Source: an uncultured Oribacterium sp. (GTDB taxonomy: Bacteria > Bacillota > Clostridia > Lachnospirales > Lachnospiraceae). Taken from it: DNA of 64,000 bases. The translations under genes were made by a program, and so were the position numbers. Below the pieces are notes generated by a model, which made no database searches, had not been told where the DNA came from, and saw only the letters and a list, made by a program, of their open reading frames with translations. The stretch is taken from assembly GCA_937927445.1 (NCBI GenBank), contig CALAOB010000098.1, positions 1 to 64,000 of the forward strand, given 5' to 3'. Below are positions 17,406-25,746 of the stretch, piece by piece (positions within the stretch are counted from its first letter, which is position 1; each line of letters starts with the position of its first letter).

Positions 17406-19022
17406 TTAAAGATCCTCGATATCCAGTCCGGAATCCTTCGGCATCCGGAAGGCTCTCGTGTGCTCGAGATCCTCCTTCTCCTCCTCCGGCTCTGACGGTG
17501 CATGCTGCACGCCGCCGAGATCATGGAGTGCGATCGTCGGCTCATCGACATCGTCGAGGTCCTCGATATCGAGACCACGCGTGTTCTCGGAAGAATCGCT
17601 TCCGGAGATTACCGCACGGTCCTCCGGCTTCAGGATGCGTGTCGCATCGAGATCGCTCTCCTCCGTATCCGTGTCATCATGAAGGTCTGCACTTCGCTTC
17701 GGAAGCTCTCCGAGCTTGTGAAGCGGGATCGTCTCCTCCAGTGAAGCTTTCTCGTCACTGGCTGCATCCATATCCACATCCTCGCTGGACGCAGACTTCA
17801 CACGATTCTTTTCAGACGCATTCATGCGTCGAACCGTGCTGCTTCCACGACCATCGTGACGTCTGCTGACGAGCACAATAACAAATACCAGCAGGCCCAG
17901 GACCGCCACCGCCAGGATACAGGTCAGGATGAACATATGATTATACTGACGAACCAGTGCATCGTAGCGGTTTACGAGCTCAGGGTACTGTTCTGCATCC
18001 GCCTTCAGCTGCTGCTCGACCGGATCCTCGAAATAGCGCTGGATAGTCTTCTCCGTCAGGTCATAGCGGTAGAAATTCAGCTCACCGGCCTCGTTCATAC
18101 CATAGACGATGCAGTACTGGTGATCGGTATCGAGCTTCCATACCCAGCCCTTTACCTGATGACCATCGATATCGATCGTGCTCTCTGCGAAGCCCGCCGG
18201 AATCTCGACATCGGAGCCCGGATTCATGATGGTGATGGTCTTATCCTTCGCGCTGAGCTTTACGCCCTCGTTTGTCGTCGCCGTGGTGGTCGTCGTATCA
18301 CCGGCATTCGGTCCACCCTCCTGCTTCGTTACGTCCAGTGTATAAACCGCCTGGCTCGTACCATCGGCGGCCGTCACCGTGATCGTCACGGTATTCTCGC
18401 CCATGCTTAACTGCTCGTTGCCACTCACCTGAACGGAAGCAGTGCTGTCCGCAGCGATGGCATTGATTGCCAGGGTATCAACCTCGGTACCAACGATGAG
18501 CGAATAGCTGGTCGTATCGGTGGCGAACGCCGGGCTCAGGGTACCTGGAGAAACGACCAGGGAAGAGAGCTGTGCGTTCGTCGATGCGGCGGCCGCGGAG
18601 CTGATCGTCACCGTGGAGGACCCCTGGTGCTCGAGCTCTGCGAAGCTCTCATCGGCGTCGTAGATGTTGTAATTCTGAACGGTCAGCGTGGCGGTGCCCG
18701 CAGACAGGGTATGGAACTTCAGATTATACTCGAGGGTTCCAGTGCCGCTACCGTTTGTACCACCATTGATCCGTACGGTGCCGGCACCTCCGGATGCGTC
18801 TGTACCACTGACAAACTCGAGCAGATTCGCATCATAGGCGAGCGTTACATCGGCACGGGCCAGGGTCGCCTCGCCACTCGACACCTTCATCGTGACATTG
18901 ACATCTGAACCGACGGTGACGGATGGATCCGAGAAGGTGATGGCCGCGCTCGACGCGAGTGCCTGGATCGACAAAAGCAGGGTGAACAGAACTGTTGTTA
19001 TGAAATATGAAAAACGTTTCAT
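17406..19022 (-). CDS. Exported cohesin-like / cadherin-like beta-sandwich membrane protein
   Basis: 538 residues from ATG 19022, which has a GAGG site; earlier in-frame ATGs lack one and would spoil the signal peptide. The signal peptide ends near LSIQALASSA. About 25-140 resemble a cohesin domain (SVTVGSDVNVTMKVSSG...YDANLLEFVSG). About 145-240 form a cadherin-like beta-sandwich repeat (LSSLVVSPGTLSPAFATDTT). Then comes a region around VKLSAKDKTITIMNPG, a TM helix (ILAVAVLGLLVFVIVLV), and an acidic cytoplasmic tail of about 150 residues with repeats of the type LDIEDL. It probably anchors or senses something at the cell surface; the ligand is unknown. The next upstream gene has the same beta-sandwich module. 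Confidence 0.75.
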   Translation of the reverse strand: MKRFSYFITTVLFTLLLSIQALASSAAITFSDPSVTVGSDVNVTMKVSSGEATLARADVTLAYDANLLEFVSGTDASGGAGTVRINGGTNGSGTGTLEYNLKFHTLSAGTATLTVQNYNIYDADESFAELEHQGSSTVTISSAAAASTNAQLSSLVVSPGTLSPAFATDTTSYSLIVGTEVDTLAINAIAADSTASVQVSGNEQLSMGENTVTITVTAADGTSQAVYTLDVTKQEGGPNAGDTTTTTATTNEGVKLSAKDKTITIMNPGSDVEIPAGFAESTIDIDGHQVKGWVWKLDTDHQYCIVYGMNEAGELNFYRYDLTEKTIQRYFEDPVEQQLKADAEQYPELVNRYDALVRQYNHMFILTCILAVAVLGLLVFVIVLVSRRHDGRGSSTVRRMNASEKNRVKSASSEDVDMDAASDEKASLEETIPLHKLGELPKRSADLHDDTDTEESDLDATRILKPEDRAVISGSDSSENTRGLDIEDLDDVDEPTIALHDLGGVQHAPSEPEEEKEDLEHTRAFRMPKDSGLDIEDL

Positions 19023-19093
19023 GCGTACCTCTATCATAAGTAGATTTTGATCGATGAGCACAGAGGCTTCATCGGATCCTGACGGCGGAACAT

Positions 19094-19140
19094 AGGCGAA
19101 GCCAGGCAGCCTCGTTCAGCTGCCCGGCGATCCATAGCCT
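19094..19140 (-). other. Structured leader or 3' hairpin between the two exported-protein genes
   Basis: A 9-bp stem (19102-19110 with 19119-19127, one G-T pair) is enclosed by AGGC/GCCT (19137-19140 with 19094-19097) across an internal loop. There is no T run on the minus strand. It could end the 19150 gene or be part of the leader of the 19022 gene. I could not match it to a known riboswitch. Confidence 0.35.
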
Positions 19141-19149
19141 GATTTTATT

Positions 19150-21249
19150 TTACATCGGGCCGTTTGTTCCCGCAACCACATCCGTCACGACGGTTCCGGT
19201 CGGGCTCACGCCGACCACCGGCGTCTGTGCATCCGTTACCGTCGTAGTTGTAGTCGTAGTCGTCGTGGTCGTCATACCCGGCATGGTCATACCAGCCTGC
19301 AGACTGACGGAGCTTCCGCTCATCATGCCCACCTGCATCGTGTTGCCGAGCTGTCCGCCTGCGGACTGGCTGATCGTGATCTGGTAGTTCCGCTGATCCC
19401 CGTTCTGTGCGGTTACGGTGAGCGTCACGACCTTCGTCGGGGTATCCAGCAGGATCTGACCGGCACCGCTGATCTCAGCAGCGCTGTGATAAGCCGCGGC
19501 AGAGACATTGACCATCTGCACGGACGGGTCGACGACGAGCGTATAGGATGTCGTATCGAGGTTGAAGCTCGGGGTCAGGGTGAAGCCATCGACCGCGAGA
19601 TACTGCAGCTTGTTGTTCGGGTTGCCATCCTTCGTCGGCATCGGACACGGCGTCTCCGGCATACCGTTATAGACCGGGATGTTGAAAACCAGGATACCGG
19701 CACGCATCGTGTCGGTGTAGGCCTTTCCGAGGCTCTTACCCTCCTCGGCCGCACCGGCGGTGTTCGTCATGTACTGGTGTTTGTACATGTTCGAGCCCTG
19801 GACGTTGAAACGCTTGAGATACAGTGTATTCTGTCCCGCCGCAAGGTAGTTCTGCGCATAGAACAGCGCGCCACCGACGATCGCCTTCTCCGGTGTATTC
19901 CACGGACGGTTATAGCTGCCGGACTGCGCGGCATACCAGAGGCCACGCTCGACCGCCGTCATGCCGTTCGCCGCATAGGCACCGACGTTGAAGTAGTTAT
20001 AGTAGCCGCTCGCACCGGAGATCGAGCCGGACGTACCCTTACTGCCCTGCTCCTGGATGATCATCGCCGCGAGCATATACGGGCTGACCTTCGACTGCTC
20101 CGCTGCCTCCATGATGATGTCGGCATAGGAAACGGTCACAGCGCCGGTCATCATGTTCGTCGTATTCGTCGTACCTGTCGCAGCGCTTCCCGCGCCCGGA
20201 CCGCTGGTGCCCGGCATCACGGTCGTCGACATCGAATCCGTGCCCTCAAGCACATTGGCAGCGCTGATGGTCGTCGTACCGGCTGGCATCTGTGTATCGC
20301 CGGAAACATTGGCCGCACTCGCGGCACCCGGACCCTCATAGCCGAGCAGGGACTCTCCGTTGCCCGTCTGCGTCGTTGTGCCAATGCTGCCATCCGTCAC
20401 TGTCTGGCCACTCATCACGTTCGTGGACGCACTCAGTCCCTGGGCGGCGAGCGCCGTCGCATAGAGCGGGCTCGAAGCATCGATCGCGACCTGTCCATCC
20501 AGGAAGGTGCCCTTCAGCATGGAGCGAAGACCATCGATCGACTGGATATCAGCATTGTAATCATGCACCGCGAACTGGAATACATAGCTGTCGTCCAGGA
20601 AGTTCCGCGGGTCCATGAAATAGGCGACGATTTCCTGCGATGCGCCGACCCAGGTCGCACCGTCGAAGCCCGGCCAGGTCGAAGTCGTCCAGTCAAACTT
20701 ACCGGCATCGGTCGACTTCCAGGAGGATTTCGAGCCGGTTTCGATCAGGCTCGAGGTGCCCTGCAACTCGGACGCGACCGCGGTATTCCAGTCGAGACCG
20801 GTCGGTACGGCATTGAAGATCCAGGTCGGATGCTGTGCATGCAGGGTACGAAGTCCGGACTTGTAACTCTCCGGGAAGCCCTGCTGTGCGAGGTAGGCCT
20901 CGAAATTCGCATCTGCGGTATAGGCTACGGTCTGCGTAGACACGAGATCCGAACGCACATAACCGGTCACGCCGCCGGCAGAAATCTGATACCAGACCTT
21001 CCCGTCACTGCCCGTCGTCTGATTCAGGATCGAGACTGCCGTGTTGTTTCCGAGGGAGGTCACCAGCTGACTCGAGGTACTGGCCGCCGCACGGACATTG
21101 ACATTCGTCCCGCGGATGACCGCCGCCTGTGCCGCGTACGCGGTAGGAAGTGCATTCAGCGCGGTTCCGGCCGGTGTCAGCAGGAGGCTGAGTGAAAGCA
21201 GCGCCGTACCGAAGCGGTGCTGAAGAGATGTCGTTCTATGTTTTTTCAT
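19150..21249 (-). CDS. Exported SH3b / glucosaminidase-like cell-wall protein
   Basis: 699 residues. ATG 21249 is chosen because GGAG lies 9 bases upstream; the earlier in-frame ATG overlaps that GGAG. A signal peptide ends near AYAAQA. A bacterial SH3 domain follows (about 40-105, RGTNVNVRAAASTSSQ), then a glucosaminidase-family region split in two: HPTWIFNAVPTGLDWNTAV...DPRNFLDD and, after a low-complexity S/T/G/M stretch of about 110 residues, SPYMLAAMIIQEQGSKGTSG and YYNYFNVGAYA. A cadherin-like beta-sandwich (KLQYLAVDGFTLTPSFNLDT) and a T-run tail follow. Likely a peptidoglycan hydrolase. Own promoter at 21412-21440. Confidence 0.8.
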   Translation of the reverse strand: MKKHRTTSLQHRFGTALLSLSLLLTPAGTALNALPTAYAAQAAVIRGTNVNVRAAASTSSQLVTSLGNNTAVSILNQTTGSDGKVWYQISAGGVTGYVRSDLVSTQTVAYTADANFEAYLAQQGFPESYKSGLRTLHAQHPTWIFNAVPTGLDWNTAVASELQGTSSLIETGSKSSWKSTDAGKFDWTTSTWPGFDGATWVGASQEIVAYFMDPRNFLDDSYVFQFAVHDYNADIQSIDGLRSMLKGTFLDGQVAIDASSPLYATALAAQGLSASTNVMSGQTVTDGSIGTTTQTGNGESLLGYEGPGAASAANVSGDTQMPAGTTTISAANVLEGTDSMSTTVMPGTSGPGAGSAATGTTNTTNMMTGAVTVSYADIIMEAAEQSKVSPYMLAAMIIQEQGSKGTSGSISGASGYYNYFNVGAYAANGMTAVERGLWYAAQSGSYNRPWNTPEKAIVGGALFYAQNYLAAGQNTLYLKRFNVQGSNMYKHQYMTNTAGAAEEGKSLGKAYTDTMRAGILVFNIPVYNGMPETPCPMPTKDGNPNNKLQYLAVDGFTLTPSFNLDTTSYTLVVDPSVQMVNVSAAAYHSAAEISGAGQILLDTPTKVVTLTVTAQNGDQRNYQITISQSAGGQLGNTMQVGMMSGSSVSLQAGMTMPGMTTTTTTTTTTTVTDAQTPVVGVSPTGTVVTDVVAGTNGPM

Positions 21250-21411
21250 GAATATGTGCTCCATTACTAAGATTACGTAAAAAGAAGTGGTCGCCGGATG
21301 TTCATCTGCCTGCCCTCACGCATCGATCCGATCGATTTCGATCGATTTTGATCTATTCTCGTGCTTCGAGGCGAGCGAAAAACGGACGAAAACACCTGAA
21401 ACCACTTCTAC

Positions 21412-21440
21412 AGTATATCGATTTCTGTAGCATGCTTCAA
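21412..21440 (-). promoter_or_regulatory. Promoter of the SH3b/glucosaminidase gene
   Basis: Minus-strand TTGAAG (21435-21440), a 17-base spacer and TATACT (21412-21417). Confidence 0.7.
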
Positions 21441-21500
21441 TCGCAAAACGAATTATTAATAGAAGCGATCAGTTTTTGTAAAGAATTTGTCAGGAAATCA

Positions 21501-21537
21501 ACAAAAGAAGCCCCGGACCTTTCAGTCCAGGGCTTCG
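21501..21537 (-). terminator. Terminator of the mmdA-oadG-biotin carrier-oadB-oadA operon
   Basis: A stem, GAAGCCCTGGAC with GTCCGGGGCTTC, has a GAAA-containing loop and is followed by TTTTGTTG on the minus strand, about 30 bases after oadA. Confidence 0.88.
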
Positions 21538-21563
21538 ATATGGAAAGGATAAATCAGTTCAGA

Positions 21564-22970
21564 TTAAACTGGATACGCCTTGTTCTCCTTGTCGCCAGCG
21601 GTTGCGGCGAAGCCGGTCTGCTGTGCGTCACGGTAAGCAAAGAAATCCTTCGCTACAGCCGGGAACAGAGCGTAATCAAGTACGTCCTCCGGTGTCGGGT
21701 TCTTCACGAGCTTCTTGGTCTCCTCGGTGAACTGAGCCATCTGCGGAGCGATATGATCTGCAGGACGGTCGGTCATCTGGGTCTCGCCAGCCTTCAGAAC
21801 CTTCTTCATCATCTCCGGATCCATCGGCTTTACAGTGCGGCCGAACTCTCCGGCAACGAGCTTGTGAGACTCCTTCGGAACCATCTTATAACGCTCGCCG
21901 GTCAGGACGTTCATAACGGCCTGTGTACCAACGATCTGAGAAGACGGTGTTACGAGAGGCGGCTCACCGAAGTCCTTACGAACTCTCGGTACTTCCTCGA
22001 GAACGGCATTCAGCTTATCGATCTGACCAGCCTTGTCAAGCTGAGAGATGAGGTTACTGAGCATACCGCCTGGTACCTGGTAACGAAGGGTGTTGACATT
22101 TACGCCGAGCACCTTCGTAGACATAAGGCCGGACTTCAGGCACTCCTCACGATACGGTTCGAAGTACTTGGAAACCTCGATGAGCTTGTTTACATCGATG
22201 CCTGTATCGTACTCTGTACCCTCGAACGCCTTGACCATAACATCGGTCGAAGGCTGTGATGTACCGAGTGCAAACGGAGTGGAGGCGGTATCGATGATAT
22301 CTGCACCAGCCTCTACGCACTTCAGGTAGGTCATGGAAGCCATACCGGAGGTGTAGTGGGTGTGGATCTCGATCGGAAGGGAGGTTCCCTTCTTGAGTGC
22401 CTTCACGAGGTCATAACCTGCCTGCGGAAGCAGAAGGCCTGCCATATCCTTGATGCAGAGGGAATCTGCGCCGAGGGACTCAACATCACGTGCGAGGTTC
22501 TCCCAGTACTCGAGGGTATAGGCATCACCGAGTGTATAGCAGAGTGCGATCTGAGCGTGGCCGCCCTCCTTCTTGGTTGCCTTTACAGCGGTCTCGAGGT
22601 TACGGATATCGTTTAAGCAGTCGAAGATACGGATGATATCGATACCGTTTGCGATGGAACGCTCAACGAAGTTCTCTACAACATCATCTGCATAGTGATT
22701 GTAACCGAGGATGTTCTGGCCTCTGAAGAGCATCTGGAGCTTCGTGTTCTTGAAGTGCTTACGAAGCATACGAAGTCTCTCCCATGGATCCTCCTTCAGG
22801 AAACGAAGGCAGGAATCGAAGGTCGCACCGCCCCAACACTCTACGGCGTTGTAACCGATCTGATCCATGGTGTCCAGAATCGGCTCCATCTCGGAGCTCG
22901 GCATACGAGTTGCAATTAATGACTGGTGTGCATCACGCAGCACAGTCTCAGTGATTTTTACTTTAGCCAT
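21564..22970 (-). CDS. oadA: Oxaloacetate decarboxylase alpha / transcarboxylase 5S-type subunit
   Basis: 468 residues, a carboxyltransferase of the pyruvate carboxylase-B/OadA/5S family. TIM-barrel signatures: RDAHQSLIATRM at the N-terminus, the metal-binding HTHYTSG, and SLCIKDMAGLL with the lysine that is carbamylated in relatives. It moves CO2 between carboxybiotin and pyruvate/oxaloacetate. The biotin domain found at the C-terminus of many OadA proteins is missing; separate biotin proteins are encoded just upstream. It could serve an Na+-pumping oxaloacetate decarboxylase or a methylmalonyl-CoA:pyruvate transcarboxylase. Last gene of the operon, 16 bases after oadB. Confidence 0.9.
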   Translation of the reverse strand: MAKVKITETVLRDAHQSLIATRMPSSEMEPILDTMDQIGYNAVECWGGATFDSCLRFLKEDPWERLRMLRKHFKNTKLQMLFRGQNILGYNHYADDVVENFVERSIANGIDIIRIFDCLNDIRNLETAVKATKKEGGHAQIALCYTLGDAYTLEYWENLARDVESLGADSLCIKDMAGLLLPQAGYDLVKALKKGTSLPIEIHTHYTSGMASMTYLKCVEAGADIIDTASTPFALGTSQPSTDVMVKAFEGTEYDTGIDVNKLIEVSKYFEPYREECLKSGLMSTKVLGVNVNTLRYQVPGGMLSNLISQLDKAGQIDKLNAVLEEVPRVRKDFGEPPLVTPSSQIVGTQAVMNVLTGERYKMVPKESHKLVAGEFGRTVKPMDPEMMKKVLKAGETQMTDRPADHIAPQMAQFTEETKKLVKNPTPEDVLDYALFPAVAKDFFAYRDAQQTGFAATAGDKENKAYPV

Positions 22971-22986
22971 TTTATCTCCTCTTTCA

Positions 22987-24135
22987 TTACTTCACGCCGT
23001 AAACAGCCATGAAGGTACCGGCTGCTACAGCAGTACCGATAACGCCTGCTACGTTCGGGCCCATGGCCTGCATGAGCAGGAAGTTTGTAGGATCAGCCTC
23101 AGAAGCCACCTTCTGGGATACACGCGCTGCCATCGGAACGGCAGATACACCGGCAGAACCGATGAGCGGGTTGATCTTATGACCAGAAACGACATACATG
23201 ATCTTACCGAGAACGACGCCGGCAGCGGTACCGAATGCGAAGGCAATCAGACCGAGGGCAACGATCTTCAGGGTATCGAGATTCAGGAATGCCTCAGCGG
23301 AAGTAGCACCACCTACAGACGTACCGAGCATGATAACGACGATGTACATCATCGCGTTCGATGCGGTCTCTGTGAGCTGCTTTACGACACCGGACTCCTT
23401 GAACAGGTTACCAAGCATCAGCATACCTACGAGCGGAGCCGTGGTCGGAAGAAGGATACATACGATGGTCGTAACGATGATCGGGAAGAGAATACGCTCA
23501 AGCTTCGATACCGGACGAAGCTGTGGCATTCTGGTCTTTCTCTCCTCCTCGGTGGTCAGCGCCTTCATGATCGGCGGCTGGATGATCGGAACGAGCGACA
23601 TGTAGGAATATGCCGCAACGGCGATCGGTCCGAGCAGAGAGGTCTGTCCGAGCTTATTGCACAGGAAGATGGAGGTAGGTCCATCGGCTCCACCGATGAT
23701 GGAGATGGCTGCCGCAGCGGCTCCGTTGAAGCCCATGAAAATCGCCATGAAATAAGCGGCATAAATACCAAACTGTGCAGCTGCACCGAGCAGGAAGGTG
23801 ATCGGGTTTGCAATCAGCGGGGAGAAGTCGGTCTGTGCGCCTACGCCCATGAAGATCAGGGACGGAAGAATCGTCCACTCATCCAGATGGAAGAAGTACC
23901 AAAGCAGTCCGCCTGTTCCATTGATGGAATCCTCCGGGCTCAGCATGATGTCCGGATAGATATTTACGAGCAGCATACCGAAGGCGATCGGAACCAGAAG
24001 AAGTGGCTCGAAGCCCTTGGCGATGGCAAGATACAGGAAAACGAATGCGACGATGATCATCAGCACATTTCCCCATGTCATGCTTACGAATGCTGTCTGC
24101 TGGAGCAGGTTTGTTAAGGTTTCTAATATATTCAT
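22987..24135 (-). CDS. oadB: Sodium ion-translocating decarboxylase beta subunit
   Basis: 382 residues, very hydrophobic with about nine membrane segments. It couples decarboxylation of carboxybiotin to Na+ export. Family motifs: IIGGADGPTSIF with the conserved Asp, and near the C-terminus TNFLLMQAMGPNVAGVIG. OadB, MmdB and GcdB cannot be told apart by sequence alone, so the symbol reflects the family. It follows the biotin carrier by 62 bases and precedes oadA by 16. Confidence 0.92.
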   Translation of the reverse strand: MNILETLTNLLQQTAFVSMTWGNVLMIIVAFVFLYLAIAKGFEPLLLVPIAFGMLLVNIYPDIMLSPEDSINGTGGLLWYFFHLDEWTILPSLIFMGVGAQTDFSPLIANPITFLLGAAAQFGIYAAYFMAIFMGFNGAAAAAISIIGGADGPTSIFLCNKLGQTSLLGPIAVAAYSYMSLVPIIQPPIMKALTTEEERKTRMPQLRPVSKLERILFPIIVTTIVCILLPTTAPLVGMLMLGNLFKESGVVKQLTETASNAMMYIVVIMLGTSVGGATSAEAFLNLDTLKIVALGLIAFAFGTAAGVVLGKIMYVVSGHKINPLIGSAGVSAVPMAARVSQKVASEADPTNFLLMQAMGPNVAGVIGTAVAAGTFMAVYGVK

Positions 24136-24197
24136 ATGTTTTTATAACCTCCAGTACAGCAAAATCAAATCAACACTTGACACGATCTGATCCGAGA

Positions 24198-24566
24198 TCA
24201 GTTCAGAGTTGCAAGAGTTGCACCTGACTCTACTGAATCACCAACAGAAACGTTGATGGAAGCTACGGTGCCATCCTGAGGTGCTACGATGTCGTTCTCC
24301 ATCTTCATGGCCTCAAGTACGAGGATCACGTCACCGCTCTTTACAGCATCGCCGACGTTCTTCTTTACTGCGAGGATCTTACCTGGCATCGGGGACTCTA
24401 CCTTTACGGCACCCTGTGCGCCGGCCGGAGCTGCGGCTGGAGCCGGAGCGGCTGCTGGTGCTGCTGCAGGAGCAGCTGCTGCCTTCGGTGCAGATGCTAC
24501 GCTGCCACCCTCTTCTACGGTTACGTCATAAGCGACGCCATTTACGGTAATAGTATATTTCTTCAT
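24198..24566 (-). CDS. Biotin carrier protein of the decarboxylase complex
   Basis: 122 residues. The N-terminal 20 residues (KKYTITVNGVAYDVTVEEGG) are followed by an Ala/Pro hinge of about 30, then a biotinyl domain with EAMKMEN, where the Lys is biotinylated. It shuttles CO2 between the carboxyltransferases and OadB. The last about 75 residues match the C-terminus of the neighbouring OadG fusion with only about three differences. Confidence 0.93.
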   Translation of the reverse strand: MKKYTITVNGVAYDVTVEEGGSVASAPKAAAAPAAAPAAAPAPAAAPAGAQGAVKVESPMPGKILAVKKNVGDAVKSGDVILVLEAMKMENDIVAPQDGTVASINVSVGDSVESGATLATLN

Positions 24567-24604
24567 TTTAATACCTCTCGAATTCTAAAGGGCTATACCC
24601 CAAC

Positions 24605-25732
24605 TCAGTTTAATGTTGCAAGTGTTGCGCCGGACTCTACGGAGTCACCGACGGAAACATTGATCGATGCGACAGTACCATCCTGTGGAGCCACGATCTC
24701 GTTCTCCATCTTCATCGCCTCGAGGATGAGGATGACGTCACCGCTCTTCACCGCGTCGCCGACGTTCTTCTTCACAGCGAGGATCTTACCTGGCATCGGG
24801 GACTCTACCTTTACGGAGCCCTGTGCGCCTGCCGGTGCTGCGGTCGGAGCCGGAGCGGCAGCTGCAACTGGTGCAGCGGCTGGTACCACGGAAGTTACGA
24901 CCGGTGCGGAAGCGACGGTCTCAGAAGCAGCTGGTGCGAAGCTGCGGGAACGAAGCGGACGTACGAAGAGACCATTCTGAAGTGTCGGTCCCGGTACGAA
25001 GCCATTGTCGCCCTGCTCACCTGCAGTATCTGCCTCGTATGCTGCGATCGCTGCGGCGATGACCGCCTGCATCACATCGTCCTGCTTAGCAGCCGGAGCC
25101 GGTGCTGCGGCCTTCGGTGCCGGTGCTGCAACCTTCGGAGCCGGAGCCGGTGCCTTCTGTCCCTTCGCCTTCTTCTCAAATACACTGATGTACTTGAACA
25201 GGGAAATCACCCAGGCGATGAAGATGAGAACGACGAATACGGTACCCATGCCGACTGCGAGGTTTGCGCCTGCATCCTCCATCTGCTCAGCGAGTGAGTA
25301 GTGCGGCTCGAAGGTCATCTCGGTCGTCTTACCGGTCAGCTCATTGAGGCCGAGGGTAAGCTTCAGGGTTCTCTTCTCAAATGTTGAATTAATCTCGATG
25401 GAATAGCCATCTTCTGTCTTGGATGCAACTGCATCGTCTACACTGACGAAGGCACCGAGACGATCCTTATCATTCAGATAATTGGTAAGGCCGTTGTAGG
25501 TGATTTCATCCTTTGTCTTGTATGCGGACTTGATCTGAGACTCGATCTCAGCATCGCTCAGAGCATAGATGCTCTGCTCTGCATACTGCTTTGCCTGCTC
25601 CTCAAGTGCGGACTTCACGGATGGGTCGATGGCCTCTACCGTGTCCTTCGTTGAGCTTCCGCAAGCTGCCAGTGTAAGAACGGAAAGTGCAAGAGCAAAA
25701 CAGAGAGCAGCTTTTCTAAACCACTGTTTCAT
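24605..25732 (-). CDS. Lipoprotein-OadG-biotinyl fusion protein
   Basis: 375 residues. ATG 25732 is chosen because GGAG lies 5 bases upstream; the ATG 15 bases earlier overlaps that site. Residues 1-24 look like a lipoprotein signal with lipobox LTLAAC (Cys24). A domain of about 100 residues follows, then a TM helix with the OadG motif GMGTVFVVLIFIAW (about 142-163), a KAKGQKAPAPAP linker with a typical AAIAAYEAD segment, and a complete biotinyl domain with EAMKMEN. OadG normally holds the pump together and has neither the exported N-terminal domain nor its own biotin. Same operon as mmdA, whose stop lies 15 bases upstream. Confidence 0.85.
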   Translation of the reverse strand: MKQWFRKAALCFALALSVLTLAACGSSTKDTVEAIDPSVKSALEEQAKQYAEQSIYALSDAEIESQIKSAYKTKDEITYNGLTNYLNDKDRLGAFVSVDDAVASKTEDGYSIEINSTFEKRTLKLTLGLNELTGKTTEMTFEPHYSLAEQMEDAGANLAVGMGTVFVVLIFIAWVISLFKYISVFEKKAKGQKAPAPAPKVAAPAPKAAAPAPAAKQDDVMQAVIAAAIAAYEADTAGEQGDNGFVPGPTLQNGLFVRPLRSRSFAPAASETVASAPVVTSVVPAAAPVAAAAPAPTAAPAGAQGSVKVESPMPGKILAVKKNVGDAVKSGDVILILEAMKMENEIVAPQDGTVASINVSVGDSVESGATLATLN

Positions 25733-25746
25733 TCTGTCTCCTCTCA

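Larger units (their letters stand above)
21250..21563 (-). other. Intergenic: leader of glucosaminidase gene and end of oadA operon
   Basis: 314 bases with no gene. Contents: oadA operon terminator (21501-21537), a promoter (21412-21440), and a leader of about 155 bases with several GATCGAT palindromes around 21325-21355. I looked for c-di-AMP or c-di-GMP riboswitch signatures and did not see them. Confidence 0.5.

Noticed and set aside
21250..21411. c-di-AMP or c-di-GMP riboswitch before the cell-wall hydrolase gene
   Set aside because: The position is suggestive, but none of the conserved core sequences I know are visible.
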